Source: JAUNSR01 sp036655355 (GTDB lineage Bacteria > Bacteroidota > Bacteroidia > Bacteroidales > JAUNSR01). From it: a stretch of DNA of 64,000 bases. Positions 41,434 to 49,694 of this stretch are shown here, in pieces. Under the pieces are notes generated by a model. That model did not search any database and was not told where the DNA came from. It saw only the letters and a program-made list of their open reading frames with translations. Within the stretch, counting starts at the first letter, position 1. Every line of letters starts with the position of its first letter. The stretch is from NCBI GenBank assembly GCA_036655355.1, contig JAVVQG010000003.1:186001-250000 (forward strand), written 5' to 3'. The translations under genes and the position numbers were made by a program.

Positions 41434-43614
41434 TTACAGGTAATCCTCGAAATAGCGGGTGATCTTCTCATGAAGATGCACACGGTCTTCGCCACGTACA
41501 TTGTGTTCGTGACCAGGATAGATGAAATAATCGGGATACACGCGTTTCTCTACGCTTTTCTGAAGGAACAGCAGCGAGTGTTGCATCACCACCACCGGGT
41601 CCATGTCGCCATGGATCATCAGCAGTCTACCCTGCAGGTTCTCAGCCTTATTGAGAAGGTTGCTATATTCGTAACCCGCTTTATTTTTATCAGGATGCCC
41701 CATGTAGCGTTCGCCGTACATCACTTCGTATAGTTTCCAGTCGATTACGGGACCGCCCGCTACGCCGACTTTGAATGTTTCGGGGTAGGTGAGCATCATG
41801 TATGTGGTCATAAATCCGCCGTAGCTCCAACCGTGGATACCGATTCGGTTTGCATCCACCCACGGGTGTGATTTGAGGAATTCGATTCCTTTCATCTGAT
41901 CCTTACCCTCTTGTTCGCCCAGTTTACCATGGATCGCCTGTTCAAAATCTGCTCCGCGATAATCTGTTCCGCGTCCGTCAATGGTGAAGATCACATATCC
42001 TTTCTGAGCCATATAGATGTCCCAGCCGCGAATACCTCCCTGCCAGTTGTCCGTTACCATCTGACTGTGTGGTCCGTTGTAGAGGTAAACGATCACGGGA
42101 TATTTGCGTGCGGGGTCAAAGTTCACGGGTTTCGTCAAGCGGTAATACAGGTCGCTTTTTCCGTCGGCGCTTTTCAGCGAGCCCAATTCGATCTCGGGCA
42201 TCGCATATTCCGCGTAAGGATCTGCTGCTTCGAGCAGCGTGAATCCTTTTTGGTTCGCCACTTTAACCAATTCTGCCTTTCCGGGGTTCTTCAACGAGGT
42301 GTAATGATCGTAGAAAGCGGTACCCGAAGCGTTCAAGCGGGTATAATGCGTACCCCCTTCACGGGTCAGACGCGTTCTTTTTCCGCTTTTTACATTTACA
42401 CGGTAAAGTTGCTGACCAATCGGGTTCCCCTCATTCGAGACGTAGAAGATGTTTTCTCCTTTGTCGTCAATCTTCACCACATCCTTCACCACCCATTCAC
42501 CGGAAGTAAGCTGTTTTAGCTGTTTTCCGTTCATGTCATACAGGTAGATGTGTTTGAAGCCGTCGCGGTCGCTCAGCCAGATGAATTGTTTTCCGGTTTC
42601 ATTCAGAAACTGTGCCGGATGTTCCGGTTCCACATATTTATCAGAAGTTTCGGTGATCAGGGTTTTGATAAAATCGCCTGTTGCCGCGTCGTACGCATTC
42701 AGATCCATCTTATTCTGATCGCGGTTCAGTTCTGCAATCAGGATCTGTTTCTGATCCGGCGTCCAAGCGATGTTGGTAAGGTAGTCATCTTTCGGTTCTT
42801 TTTCAGAACGGTTCATCGTAGCTCCCGTCTTGAGGTAGACGGTTTTATCGTTTTTCAGGTCATAAACACCAAGGGTCACCTCGTGGCTTTTCAAGCCGGC
42901 CATCGGGTACTTGATGTTCTGCAGTTCCCCTTGACGGGCAAGCACGTTCACCAGCGGATACGTTTTCACCATGGTTTCGTCCATGCGGTAAAATGCCAGT
43001 TTGTCTCCTTTCGGCGACCAGAATGTTCCTTTGTGGATTCCGAATTCATTGCGATGTACGGATTGTCCCCATACGATATCCCCCGGATCGTTGGTAGAAA
43101 CCTCTTTTCGGTTCCCTCCGCGGTCGATTATGAATAAGCGGGAGCCGTTGTTTACGGCTATCGCGCTACGCGTTGCATTAAAATCGAAGCTATTGTCTCC
43201 TGCTTCATAAGGGATCGTTTCCACAATTTCGTTTTTGGCGAAGTCATAGCTGAGCGCTTTCTGCTCTGCGAAGAAATAAGCTACGGTTTGTGTCTGATCT
43301 TTGGCGTACGAAAATGCCGGAAGACCCTTTAATGGTTTCATTCCTTGTTTTTCGAGCGCTTTGTTGAGGTTTTCCAGGGTAATGATCGGCAGGTCGGCAC
43401 TGCGTAGGGCTCTCGGATCGCTCAAGATCGAATCGCCTTTCTGGTACACGAATGTATCGCCCCAAAAGGAGGTCCCTTTCAGACTTTCCGGACGAAACTG
43501 ACCGGATGTTTTTCCTCCGGGAATCAGGTCGTCAAGTGTGAACGACTTTTTTTCTGCATTAGCTGTCATGATTCCGGCAATAGATAAAATAAACAATGAT
43601 TTGATGAATCTCAT
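41434..43614 (-). CDS. S9-family dipeptidyl/prolyl-tripeptidyl peptidase, exported
   Basis: 726 residues with a signal peptide (FIKSLFILSIAGIMTANA). Residues about 40-470 form the DPP-IV N-terminal beta-propeller. The alpha/beta-hydrolase domain has the nucleophile elbow GWSYGGFMT, followed by GDMDPVVVM (catalytic Asp) and YPGHEHNV (catalytic His) near the C-terminus. The family removes N-terminal di- or tripeptides, often with proline at the cleavage site, and serves peptide nutrition in asaccharolytic Bacteroidales. A Glu pair for free N-terminus recognition is suggested by YVEPEHP but cannot be fixed without alignment. A neighbouring C1 peptidase and S41 protease elsewhere in the window add to the exported peptidase set. 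Confidence 0.94.
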   Translation of the reverse strand: MRFIKSLFILSIAGIMTANAEKKSFTLDDLIPGGKTSGQFRPESLKGTSFWGDTFVYQKGDSILSDPRALRSADLPIITLENLNKALEKQGMKPLKGLPAFSYAKDQTQTVAYFFAEQKALSYDFAKNEIVETIPYEAGDNSFDFNATRSAIAVNNGSRLFIIDRGGNRKEVSTNDPGDIVWGQSVHRNEFGIHKGTFWSPKGDKLAFYRMDETMVKTYPLVNVLARQGELQNIKYPMAGLKSHEVTLGVYDLKNDKTVYLKTGATMNRSEKEPKDDYLTNIAWTPDQKQILIAELNRDQNKMDLNAYDAATGDFIKTLITETSDKYVEPEHPAQFLNETGKQFIWLSDRDGFKHIYLYDMNGKQLKQLTSGEWVVKDVVKIDDKGENIFYVSNEGNPIGQQLYRVNVKSGKRTRLTREGGTHYTRLNASGTAFYDHYTSLKNPGKAELVKVANQKGFTLLEAADPYAEYAMPEIELGSLKSADGKSDLYYRLTKPVNFDPARKYPVIVYLYNGPHSQMVTDNWQGGIRGWDIYMAQKGYVIFTIDGRGTDYRGADFEQAIHGKLGEQEGKDQMKGIEFLKSHPWVDANRIGIHGWSYGGFMTTYMMLTYPETFKVGVAGGPVIDWKLYEVMYGERYMGHPDKNKAGYEYSNLLNKAENLQGRLLMIHGDMDPVVVMQHSLLFLQKSVEKRVYPDYFIYPGHEHNVRGEDRVHLHEKITRYFEDYL

Positions 43615-43732
43615 CGGACTTATTCTTTAATAGGTTACCAGGTCCACCTTGATTAATCGCCGATTTCAACGATTCAGTGGAGTTATGAAGGTGAAAATAG
43701 AAGTTTTCGGGTCAAAGATAACGCACTTTTTA

Positions 43733-43780
43733 TAAAAAAAGAAAATGTCCCGGAAGAGCAGACGCTTCTCCGAGACATTT
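43733..43780 (-). terminator. Terminator of the RlmL-like gene
   Basis: Stem AAATGTC...GACATTT with inner pairing (CGG/CCG, GAAG/CTTC), followed by TTTTCTTTTTTT on the minus strand. Confidence 0.85.
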
Positions 43781-43790
43781 CATCTCTATT

Positions 43791-45608
43791 TTAATCTTCA
43801 TTCTTTTCCGCAGAACGATTCTCCTTTGACGGATTCTCTTCACGTCCCGGGATGTACATTTTACGGTTTGGATTGAAGGTACGTTCTCCACGTGGTTTGA
43901 ACACACCGTCTTCGCGCAATTCCAGTTTACCTTCAGCATTACGGCGGAAGTTACCTGATTTGTCATACGTACGGCGCGGACGCTCTTCGAAATCACCTTC
44001 GCGACGTTCGCCTCTTTCCGGACGGTCGAATTTCTTGAAGGTGCTTTCACGACGGCTTGATGAACCTTCGCGACGTGCAAAACCGCCTTCGCGACGTTCT
44101 CCCTCTACGCGAGGTCTGAAACCGCCTTCACGACGCTCTCCCTCTACGCGAGGTCTGAAACCGCCCTCTCTGCGCTCTCCGTCACGACGTTCGAATCCGC
44201 CTTCACGACGTTCGAAACCATTGTCACGGCGTGCACCGGTAGATCTCGGACCGCTTCCGAAGCTTTTTCTGTCGCCACGATTACCTGCGGATGCCGGTCT
44301 TCTGTCGCGGTTTGCAGCTCCCACCGATTTTTTCTCACCGGTAAAGCGCTCTTTGCGGAGTTCTTTTTTCGTTCTTGTTTCACCTTCAAGGTCCAGTTCA
44401 AGACGTTCTTTCTTAAACTCACCCCCTTCGGATTTGAAATCTTTCAATTTTCCTTCGAAGATCTCATATTTGCGGAACTGGCAATCCAGACCACCGTTCA
44501 TCAGGTCGAATTTCTCAGACGGTTTAAGTCCGATTTTCTCGAAGCACTCTTCGCGGTAGCTCAGAATCCACGCATCGTATCCTTTGAATACGTGTTTAAG
44601 TCCGGTTCCGATCATTTCATACAGGCTTAGGATATCTTTCGATGAGATACGCTCTCCGTAAGGAGGGTTCATCACCAGAATCGCATTTTCCGGAGCTTGT
44701 GTATATTGTTGGAACGGTAATGTTTTCAACGTCACATAACGTGAAAGACCTGCAGATTTCAGGTTCTCTTCAGCGATTTTGATCGCTTTCGGAGAGATAT
44801 CCGATCCGTAAATTTTGTGTTCGAATTCTTTTTCGTTTGATTCGTCGTTGTACAATTTATCGAACAACTCCTCATCGTAATCCGCCCATTTCTCGAAACC
44901 GAATCCCTGGCGGTAGATACCCGCAGGCGTATTGGTTGCGATCATAGCCGCTTCGATCAGCAAAGTACCTGAACCACACATCGGATCCACGAAATTCTTT
45001 TCGCCTCTCCAACCTGTTTTCAGGATCATACCCGCTGCCAACACTTCATTCAATGGAGCTTCCGTCTGTTCAACACGGTATCCGCGTTTGTGAAGCGATT
45101 CACCCGAAGAGTCCAATGATAGGGTACACGTATGTGCCGCGATGTGAAGGTTCAATGCAAGGTCTGCATTGGTTAGGCGCACAGAGGGACGTTTCCCGGT
45201 TTTTTCCTGGAAATAATCCGCGATCGCATCTTTCGCGCGGTACGTCACGAATTTCGAGTGGCGGAAATTATCCGAGAAAACCACTGAGTCGATTGAGAAA
45301 GTTTGTTCCGGTTTGATATAATCTTCCCATTTGATCGATTTGATACGGTCGTAAACCTCATCTGTATTCGAAGCCATGAACGTAGCGATCGGTTTTAGGA
45401 TGCGAAGCGCCGTACGCAGGTGTAGGTTCGCTTTGTACATCATCTCTTTGTCGCCGATGAACGAAACCATACGTTTGCCGATTTCCACTTCTTCGCCTCC
45501 AAGGGCGATTATTTCTTGAGCCAGTACGTCTTCCAGTCCCTGGAACGTTTTGGCGATCATTTCAAATTTTTCAGTATTCACCTCTAATTCTTTTTCTTTT
45601 GGGGACAC
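43791..45608 (-). CDS. THUMP-domain RNA methyltransferase (RlmL-like) with RG-rich C-terminal tail
   Basis: 605 residues. Residues about 15-165 contain a THUMP RNA-binding domain. A Rossmann methyltransferase follows, with motif I DPMCGSGTLLIEA at 208-220 and the N2-guanine-type motif NPPYGER at 314-320. This matches the N-terminal half of RlmL, which makes m2G2445 in 23S rRNA. From about 400 on there is a 200-residue disordered tail with many Arg-Glu-Gly-Gly-Phe units (ERREGGF, FRPRVEGERREGG), unlike E. coli RlmL; a 39-bp stretch is tandemly duplicated at about 44095-44175. Such RG-rich tails bind RNA in DEAD-box helicases. A shorter start at Met17 is possible. Strong terminator after it. 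Confidence 0.9.
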   Translation of the reverse strand: MSPKEKELEVNTEKFEMIAKTFQGLEDVLAQEIIALGGEEVEIGKRMVSFIGDKEMMYKANLHLRTALRILKPIATFMASNTDEVYDRIKSIKWEDYIKPEQTFSIDSVVFSDNFRHSKFVTYRAKDAIADYFQEKTGKRPSVRLTNADLALNLHIAAHTCTLSLDSSGESLHKRGYRVEQTEAPLNEVLAAGMILKTGWRGEKNFVDPMCGSGTLLIEAAMIATNTPAGIYRQGFGFEKWADYDEELFDKLYNDESNEKEFEHKIYGSDISPKAIKIAEENLKSAGLSRYVTLKTLPFQQYTQAPENAILVMNPPYGERISSKDILSLYEMIGTGLKHVFKGYDAWILSYREECFEKIGLKPSEKFDLMNGGLDCQFRKYEIFEGKLKDFKSEGGEFKKERLELDLEGETRTKKELRKERFTGEKKSVGAANRDRRPASAGNRGDRKSFGSGPRSTGARRDNGFERREGGFERRDGERREGGFRPRVEGERREGGFRPRVEGERREGGFARREGSSSRRESTFKKFDRPERGERREGDFEERPRRTYDKSGNFRRNAEGKLELREDGVFKPRGERTFNPNRKMYIPGREENPSKENRSAEKNED

Positions 45609-45680
45609 ACTCCCCGTGATTTATTTCAGTCTTGTATTTTTGGAAGGAGTACTCCGGTTTCCCGAAGCGTTTTCCCGCTA

Positions 45681-46619
45681 CTATTTCTTTGGACGGGACT
45701 GCAGTAGACGTGCGCCGGGCGCAACATCTTCCGTAACCCAGATATTTCCGCCGATGGTGGCTCCGTCGCCGATTGTGATCCTTCCCAGGATGGTGGCGTT
45801 CGAATAGATCACCACGTTATTCCCGATGATCGGATGACGTGCGACTCCCTTGATCGGGTTACCCTTTTCATCCAATGGGAAATTACGTGCACCCAGCGTC
45901 ACGCCTTGGTAGATGGTCACGTGATCGCCTATGATCGCAGTTGCACCGATTACCACACCGGTACCGTGGTCGATCGTAAAGGATTTTCCGATTGTGGCGC
46001 CCGGATGGATGTCAATACCCGTTTCGGAATGAGCCATCTCACTGACGATGCGGGGAATCAAAGGCACTTCAAGCTGCAAAAGCTTATGTGCGATGCGGTG
46101 ATTGCAGATAGCACGCAGACCGGGATAGCAGAAAATAACCTCCGCATGACTGTGCGCCGCCGGATCGTTATTGAAAGCTGCCTCCACGTCGGTGGCCAAA
46201 ATAGAACGTAGTTCGGGAAGATAGGAGATAAACTGAGAAGTCTTATCCATCGCGACTTCTCGCAAAGAACCAAAATCATGATTGTTTTTAGGTCCATGAT
46301 TTTGTCCACGATCCGCATTGCAATCGCAATCAAAGCATAAACCGGCCAGAATCTGCTCAAAAAGCAGTTCGAACAGGCGTTCGGTGTTTACACCCAGATG
46401 GTAAGGGATCGTGCTGATGTTGATAATGGATTTCCCGTAGAAACCGGGAAACAGGATGGAACGGGCTATTGAGATGATTTCTGCAAGGATTACTCCGGAT
46501 GGGAATGGCTCTCCGTCTCTGTGTTGGTGGCACAGTCCCTGATAAGAGTCTCTCTTCGAGAGTTTGTCAACCGTTTCGGTAATGACGTGGGAGTAATTAT
46601 GCAGGCCCATATTCTTCAA
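45681..46619 (-). CDS. Serine O-acetyltransferase (CysE-like)
   Basis: 312 residues. The N-terminal helical half is followed by the left-handed beta-helix of hexapeptide repeats from about 205 (IHPGATIGKSFTIDHGTGVVIGATAIIGDHVTIYQGVTLG). The catalytic His/Asp pair expected in the DHGTGVVIG region and in HPIIGNNV are present. The enzyme acetylates serine with acetyl-CoA for cysteine synthesis. A cluster of Cys and Asn (CFDCDCNADRG near 94-104) in the middle is unusual for CysE, but I recall it in the long form found in Bacteroidota. A -7 box TAAATTTG at 46648-46655 lies about 30 bp upstream. Start at Met4 is also possible. Confidence 0.92.
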   Translation of the reverse strand: MKNMGLHNYSHVITETVDKLSKRDSYQGLCHQHRDGEPFPSGVILAEIISIARSILFPGFYGKSIINISTIPYHLGVNTERLFELLFEQILAGLCFDCDCNADRGQNHGPKNNHDFGSLREVAMDKTSQFISYLPELRSILATDVEAAFNNDPAAHSHAEVIFCYPGLRAICNHRIAHKLLQLEVPLIPRIVSEMAHSETGIDIHPGATIGKSFTIDHGTGVVIGATAIIGDHVTIYQGVTLGARNFPLDEKGNPIKGVARHPIIGNNVVIYSNATILGRITIGDGATIGGNIWVTEDVAPGARLLQSRPKK

Positions 46620-46731
46620 TAAATTCCGTTTGTATCTAATAGAGCTGCAAATTTACGAAAGAAGTTTGATATATAGGGCATTTCGCTCTTCCGTGTTCCC
46701 ACTTTAAGGCATTATTTAGCAATGATTATTA

Positions 46732-46764
46732 AACGGGAGGATGTTTTTAAATAATCCTCCCGTT
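46732..46764 (-). terminator. Probable terminator of the dapB-lepB-wbqC operon
   Basis: An 11-bp perfect stem AACGGGAGGAT with ATCCTCCCGTT, loop of 11 nt. The tail TTTAATAATC is only partly T-rich. Confidence 0.7.
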
Positions 46765-46777
46765 CAATTTTATCTTT

Positions 46778-47416
46778 TTATTTATTCATCGAATCGCGCA
46801 GCACAAGGATGCTCTCCGGCCCCATGTTAAAGAGGAGGTCGATGATGCTCAGGTTGGGGCGAAAACCCCATTTCTGCTCGAAAACCTGATAGTAATTCAC
46901 GTCTCTATACTCCGGATCCGCCAACAGATAATCTTTCTTGGGGTGGATAATCTCGCGAAAATCCTTTCCGTCCAGTTGTTCGGAAGGAAGGTACTCCGAG
47001 GTAAAGGATACGTTCGGTTTCATATCGAGCAGGTCACAGATCATTTCGCGCAGACTCTCGTTGAAGTCAAACAGGAAATCGTATTTCTTTTCGTAAAACG
47101 GGATGAAATAATCTTCGTAATACTCATAGAAAGGGGTATTGTTGTAGGTGCTCTCGATGGCGTAGGAGTGCACCCGGCGCCAGTTGCCGTGATCTGACAA
47201 TCGGATGTCGCGTGTCAGGCATTTCTCCCCCGACTTTTTCTCAATCGGCAGCGAGAGACACAGCTTTTCGTTTACCGAACCGATAAAACAGCGGTTTCGG
47301 TACGTTTGCTTCACATAATTGTCGAACGCCTCTATCTCTACCTTGTCGTAATTATACAGTTTCGAGTAATACTCGATGGGAGCCAGATAGGCAGAGGTTA
47401 AATAACAGGTTGACAT
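46778..47416 (-). CDS. WbqC-like family protein
   Basis: 212 residues. The N-terminus CYLTSAYLAPIEYYSKLYNYDKVEIEAFDNYVKQTYRNRC matches the WbqC family, which in other bacteria occurs in O-antigen clusters and in nucleotide-sugar or glycine-related chemistry; its reaction is not established. The central KKSGEKCLTRDIRLSDHGNWRRVHSYAIESTYNNTPFYEYY is also typical. In this phylum it follows lepB; the 17-bp gap here supports one operon dapB-lepB-wbqC. Cytoplasmic, no signal peptide. Confidence 0.9.
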   Translation of the reverse strand: MSTCYLTSAYLAPIEYYSKLYNYDKVEIEAFDNYVKQTYRNRCFIGSVNEKLCLSLPIEKKSGEKCLTRDIRLSDHGNWRRVHSYAIESTYNNTPFYEYYEDYFIPFYEKKYDFLFDFNESLREMICDLLDMKPNVSFTSEYLPSEQLDGKDFREIIHPKKDYLLADPEYRDVNYYQVFEQKWGFRPNLSIIDLLFNMGPESILVLRDSMNK

Positions 47417-47433
47417 ATTTCTAATGCAGGTTT

Positions 47434-48885
47434 TTACAGATTCTTAGCGCTCATGAAGAGGCGATTGAAGCGGATGCCGCCGTTAAAGAGCGATTTATCC
47501 TTGTCGATCGATAACCATACGAAGAGCGGACTGCCCACAACATGGTCTTCGGGTACGAATCCCCACGCACGTGAATCGGCCGAATTATCGCGGTTGTCTC
47601 CCATCATCCAGTAGTAGTTCATTTCGAATGTGTAGCTGGTGGCTTCTTTGCCGTTGATGAAGTATTTACCGTTCTTCTCTTCGAAGGTGTTGTTCTCATA
47701 ATTTTTGAAGCAACGCTCGTAGAGCGCTACATTGTCCGGATTGAGTTCGACGATCGCTCCCTTTTTAGGAATCCAGATCGGACCGTAATTGGCGCGGGTC
47801 CAGTTCTCGTTATACCCCAGCGGGTAAGTGAGTCCCCCTTCGAATCCCGGTTCCGGCACCACTTTGGTTACGATGCTCATCTTCTTCACTTTTTCAAGTG
47901 CCTCAGCCGTAAGCGGAATGTTGTAGATCGGGTTGAACGAGCCGTTCGCGTTCGGTGTAAAGCCGAGGTATTGCATCAACGGCATCTGTACGCCGCCGCC
48001 GTTGATCATCTGTGACGGATCACCCATATTCTGATCGTCTTTGCTGATGCCCAACTCCTCCCAGTTTTTCTCACCGAAACGTGTTCCGTTGGTTTCCACA
48101 TAATAGTTCAGCTGCATCTGTTTCGGGTTCGGCAACACTTTTCCGTCGATGTAAACCTGATTATCGATGATCTGCAACGTATCGCCGGGAAGTCCCACGC
48201 AACGTTTCACATAATTCTCACGACGGTCAACCGGTCTGTAAACCACTTTGCCGTACAGTCCCGGATTGCGGCGGATCGCCTCCGGACCGCCATAGAAATA
48301 GCTCAGCGTATAGTAGTCGGGGTTCGTGATCTTCAACGCTACCGTATCGCCGGCAGGGAAGTTGAACACCACGATGTCGTAGCGTTTCACATCGCCGAAT
48401 CCTTTCAATCGCTTGTAACCCCATTGCGGCCAGTCGAGGTACGACTTGGTATTTACCACCGGCAGCGTGTGCTGCGCCAGCGGAAAGGAGAGGGGCGTAT
48501 TCGGGATACGCGGCCCGTAGCTCATCTTGCTTACGAACAGGTAATCGCCTACCAACAGCGACTTCTCAAGCGAAGAGGTTGGGATCTGGTAGTTCTGAAA
48601 GAAGAAGGTATTGATGAAATATACCGCCACCAAGGCAAATACGATCGCATCCACCCATTCCATCACTTTGCGAAAGGCTTTGTTCTTAGACTTTTTCCAG
48701 AAGGTCCACGGAATGAACTTCGTCCAGTAGATGTCGATGATGAAAGGCAATAAAATCAACAGGAAGGGGTTGCCTACCCAGATCACCCAAGCCACATACA
48801 GCACCGAAGCGATGATGCATTTCACAGTCTGGGGAGTGGTGGGTTTGCGTTTGAACCCTCTGATTTCGGTTGTATCGGTTGTCAT
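47434..48885 (-). CDS. lepB: Signal peptidase I LepB
   Basis: 483 residues, much longer than E. coli LepB (324), as is usual in Bacteroidota. Two hydrophobic segments near the N-terminus (about 25-60 and 90-115) anchor it in the inner membrane. Box B with the catalytic Ser is QIPTSSLEKSLLVGDYLFVSK near 116-136, and box D with the catalytic Lys is YVKRCVGLPGDTLQI near 225-239. Box E is GDNRDNSADSRAWGFV near 433-448. A large insertion of about 150 residues lies between boxes D and E. It removes signal peptides from exported proteins. It is 10 bp after dapB and 17 bp before wbqC. Confidence 0.96.
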   Translation of the reverse strand: MTTDTTEIRGFKRKPTTPQTVKCIIASVLYVAWVIWVGNPFLLILLPFIIDIYWTKFIPWTFWKKSKNKAFRKVMEWVDAIVFALVAVYFINTFFFQNYQIPTSSLEKSLLVGDYLFVSKMSYGPRIPNTPLSFPLAQHTLPVVNTKSYLDWPQWGYKRLKGFGDVKRYDIVVFNFPAGDTVALKITNPDYYTLSYFYGGPEAIRRNPGLYGKVVYRPVDRRENYVKRCVGLPGDTLQIIDNQVYIDGKVLPNPKQMQLNYYVETNGTRFGEKNWEELGISKDDQNMGDPSQMINGGGVQMPLMQYLGFTPNANGSFNPIYNIPLTAEALEKVKKMSIVTKVVPEPGFEGGLTYPLGYNENWTRANYGPIWIPKKGAIVELNPDNVALYERCFKNYENNTFEEKNGKYFINGKEATSYTFEMNYYWMMGDNRDNSADSRAWGFVPEDHVVGSPLFVWLSIDKDKSLFNGGIRFNRLFMSAKNL

Positions 48886-48895
48886 AATTCGCGTA

Positions 48896-49612
48896 TTAGA
48901 TTTTCATTAAATCGGCCATCGTCAGGAACCCTTTTTTCCCTTTTACGAATTCAGCAGCTACTACGGCTCCCAGCGCAAAACCTTCGCGACTTTTCGCGTC
49001 GTGCGTCATCGAGATGGTGTCTACGTCTGATTCATAAATCACGGTATGGATTCCCGGCACTTCGTCACGACGGAAAGCGGTGATCTCAAGTTCGTCCGCA
49101 GCAGGTTCGCGACCCTCTTCCCATTTCGTCTTGCGGTCTACATTTTCCAGAATACCTTCGGCCAGGGTGATCGCCGTACCGCTCGGAGAATCAAGCTTGT
49201 GGATGTGGTGCACTTCCTCCATGCGAACATTGTAGGCCGGGTAGTTGTTCATAATCTTAGCGAGATATTTGTTCAGGGCGAAGAAGATATTCACGCCGAT
49301 GCTGAAGTTCGAAGCATAAAAGAATGTTTTTCCATCCTGCTCGCACGCCTGCTTGATTTCAGGCATCTGATCGAGCCACCCCGTTGTTCCGGCTACCACC
49401 GGTACATTTGCTGCGAAACATTTCCGATAGTTTTCCATCGCCGAAGCCGGCATGGAGAATTCAATGGCAACGTCTGCACTCTTAAACGCATCCGAGTTGA
49501 AATCTTCCTGATTATCTCTGTCGATGATACTTACAATTTCATGACCACGATCGATTGCGATGCGTTCGATGGTATGTCCCATCTTGCCATATCCGATTAA
49601 TGCGATTTTCAT
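48896..49612 (-). CDS. dapB: 4-hydroxy-tetrahydrodipicolinate reductase DapB
   Basis: 238 residues, shorter than the E. coli enzyme (273) but normal for this phylum. The nucleotide-binding MKIALIGYGKMGHTI is at the N-terminus. The catalytic signature EEVHHIHKLDSPSGTAITLA lies near 132-151, with the His-His pair and the Lys that binds the product. It reduces the diaminopimelate/lysine pathway intermediate, so it supplies peptidoglycan and lysine. It is the first gene of the operon with lepB and wbqC. A TATATTTG -7 box at 49644-49651 on the minus strand lies about 32 bp upstream. Confidence 0.97.
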   Translation of the reverse strand: MKIALIGYGKMGHTIERIAIDRGHEIVSIIDRDNQEDFNSDAFKSADVAIEFSMPASAMENYRKCFAANVPVVAGTTGWLDQMPEIKQACEQDGKTFFYASNFSIGVNIFFALNKYLAKIMNNYPAYNVRMEEVHHIHKLDSPSGTAITLAEGILENVDRKTKWEEGREPAADELEITAFRRDEVPGIHTVIYESDVDTISMTHDAKSREGFALGAVVAAEFVKGKKGFLTMADLMKI

Positions 49613-49643
49613 ATATATGATTAAATATAAATTCCTTACTATG

Positions 49644-49651
49644 CAAATATA
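49644..49651 (-). promoter_or_regulatory. -7 box (TATATTTG) of dapB-lepB-wbqC
   Basis: A full TAnnTTTG match 32 bp ahead of the dapB ATG. No -33 TTG at ideal spacing was seen. Confidence 0.5.
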
Positions 49652-49694
49652 AAGAAATTAGCCCAAACGCTACTTTCTACAACCAAAAAGTACC

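Noticed and set aside
43852..44559. 235-codon plus ORF rich in Ser, Arg and Pro
   Set aside because: It is the complement of the RG-rich tail of the methyltransferase gene; codon structure follows the minus-strand gene.
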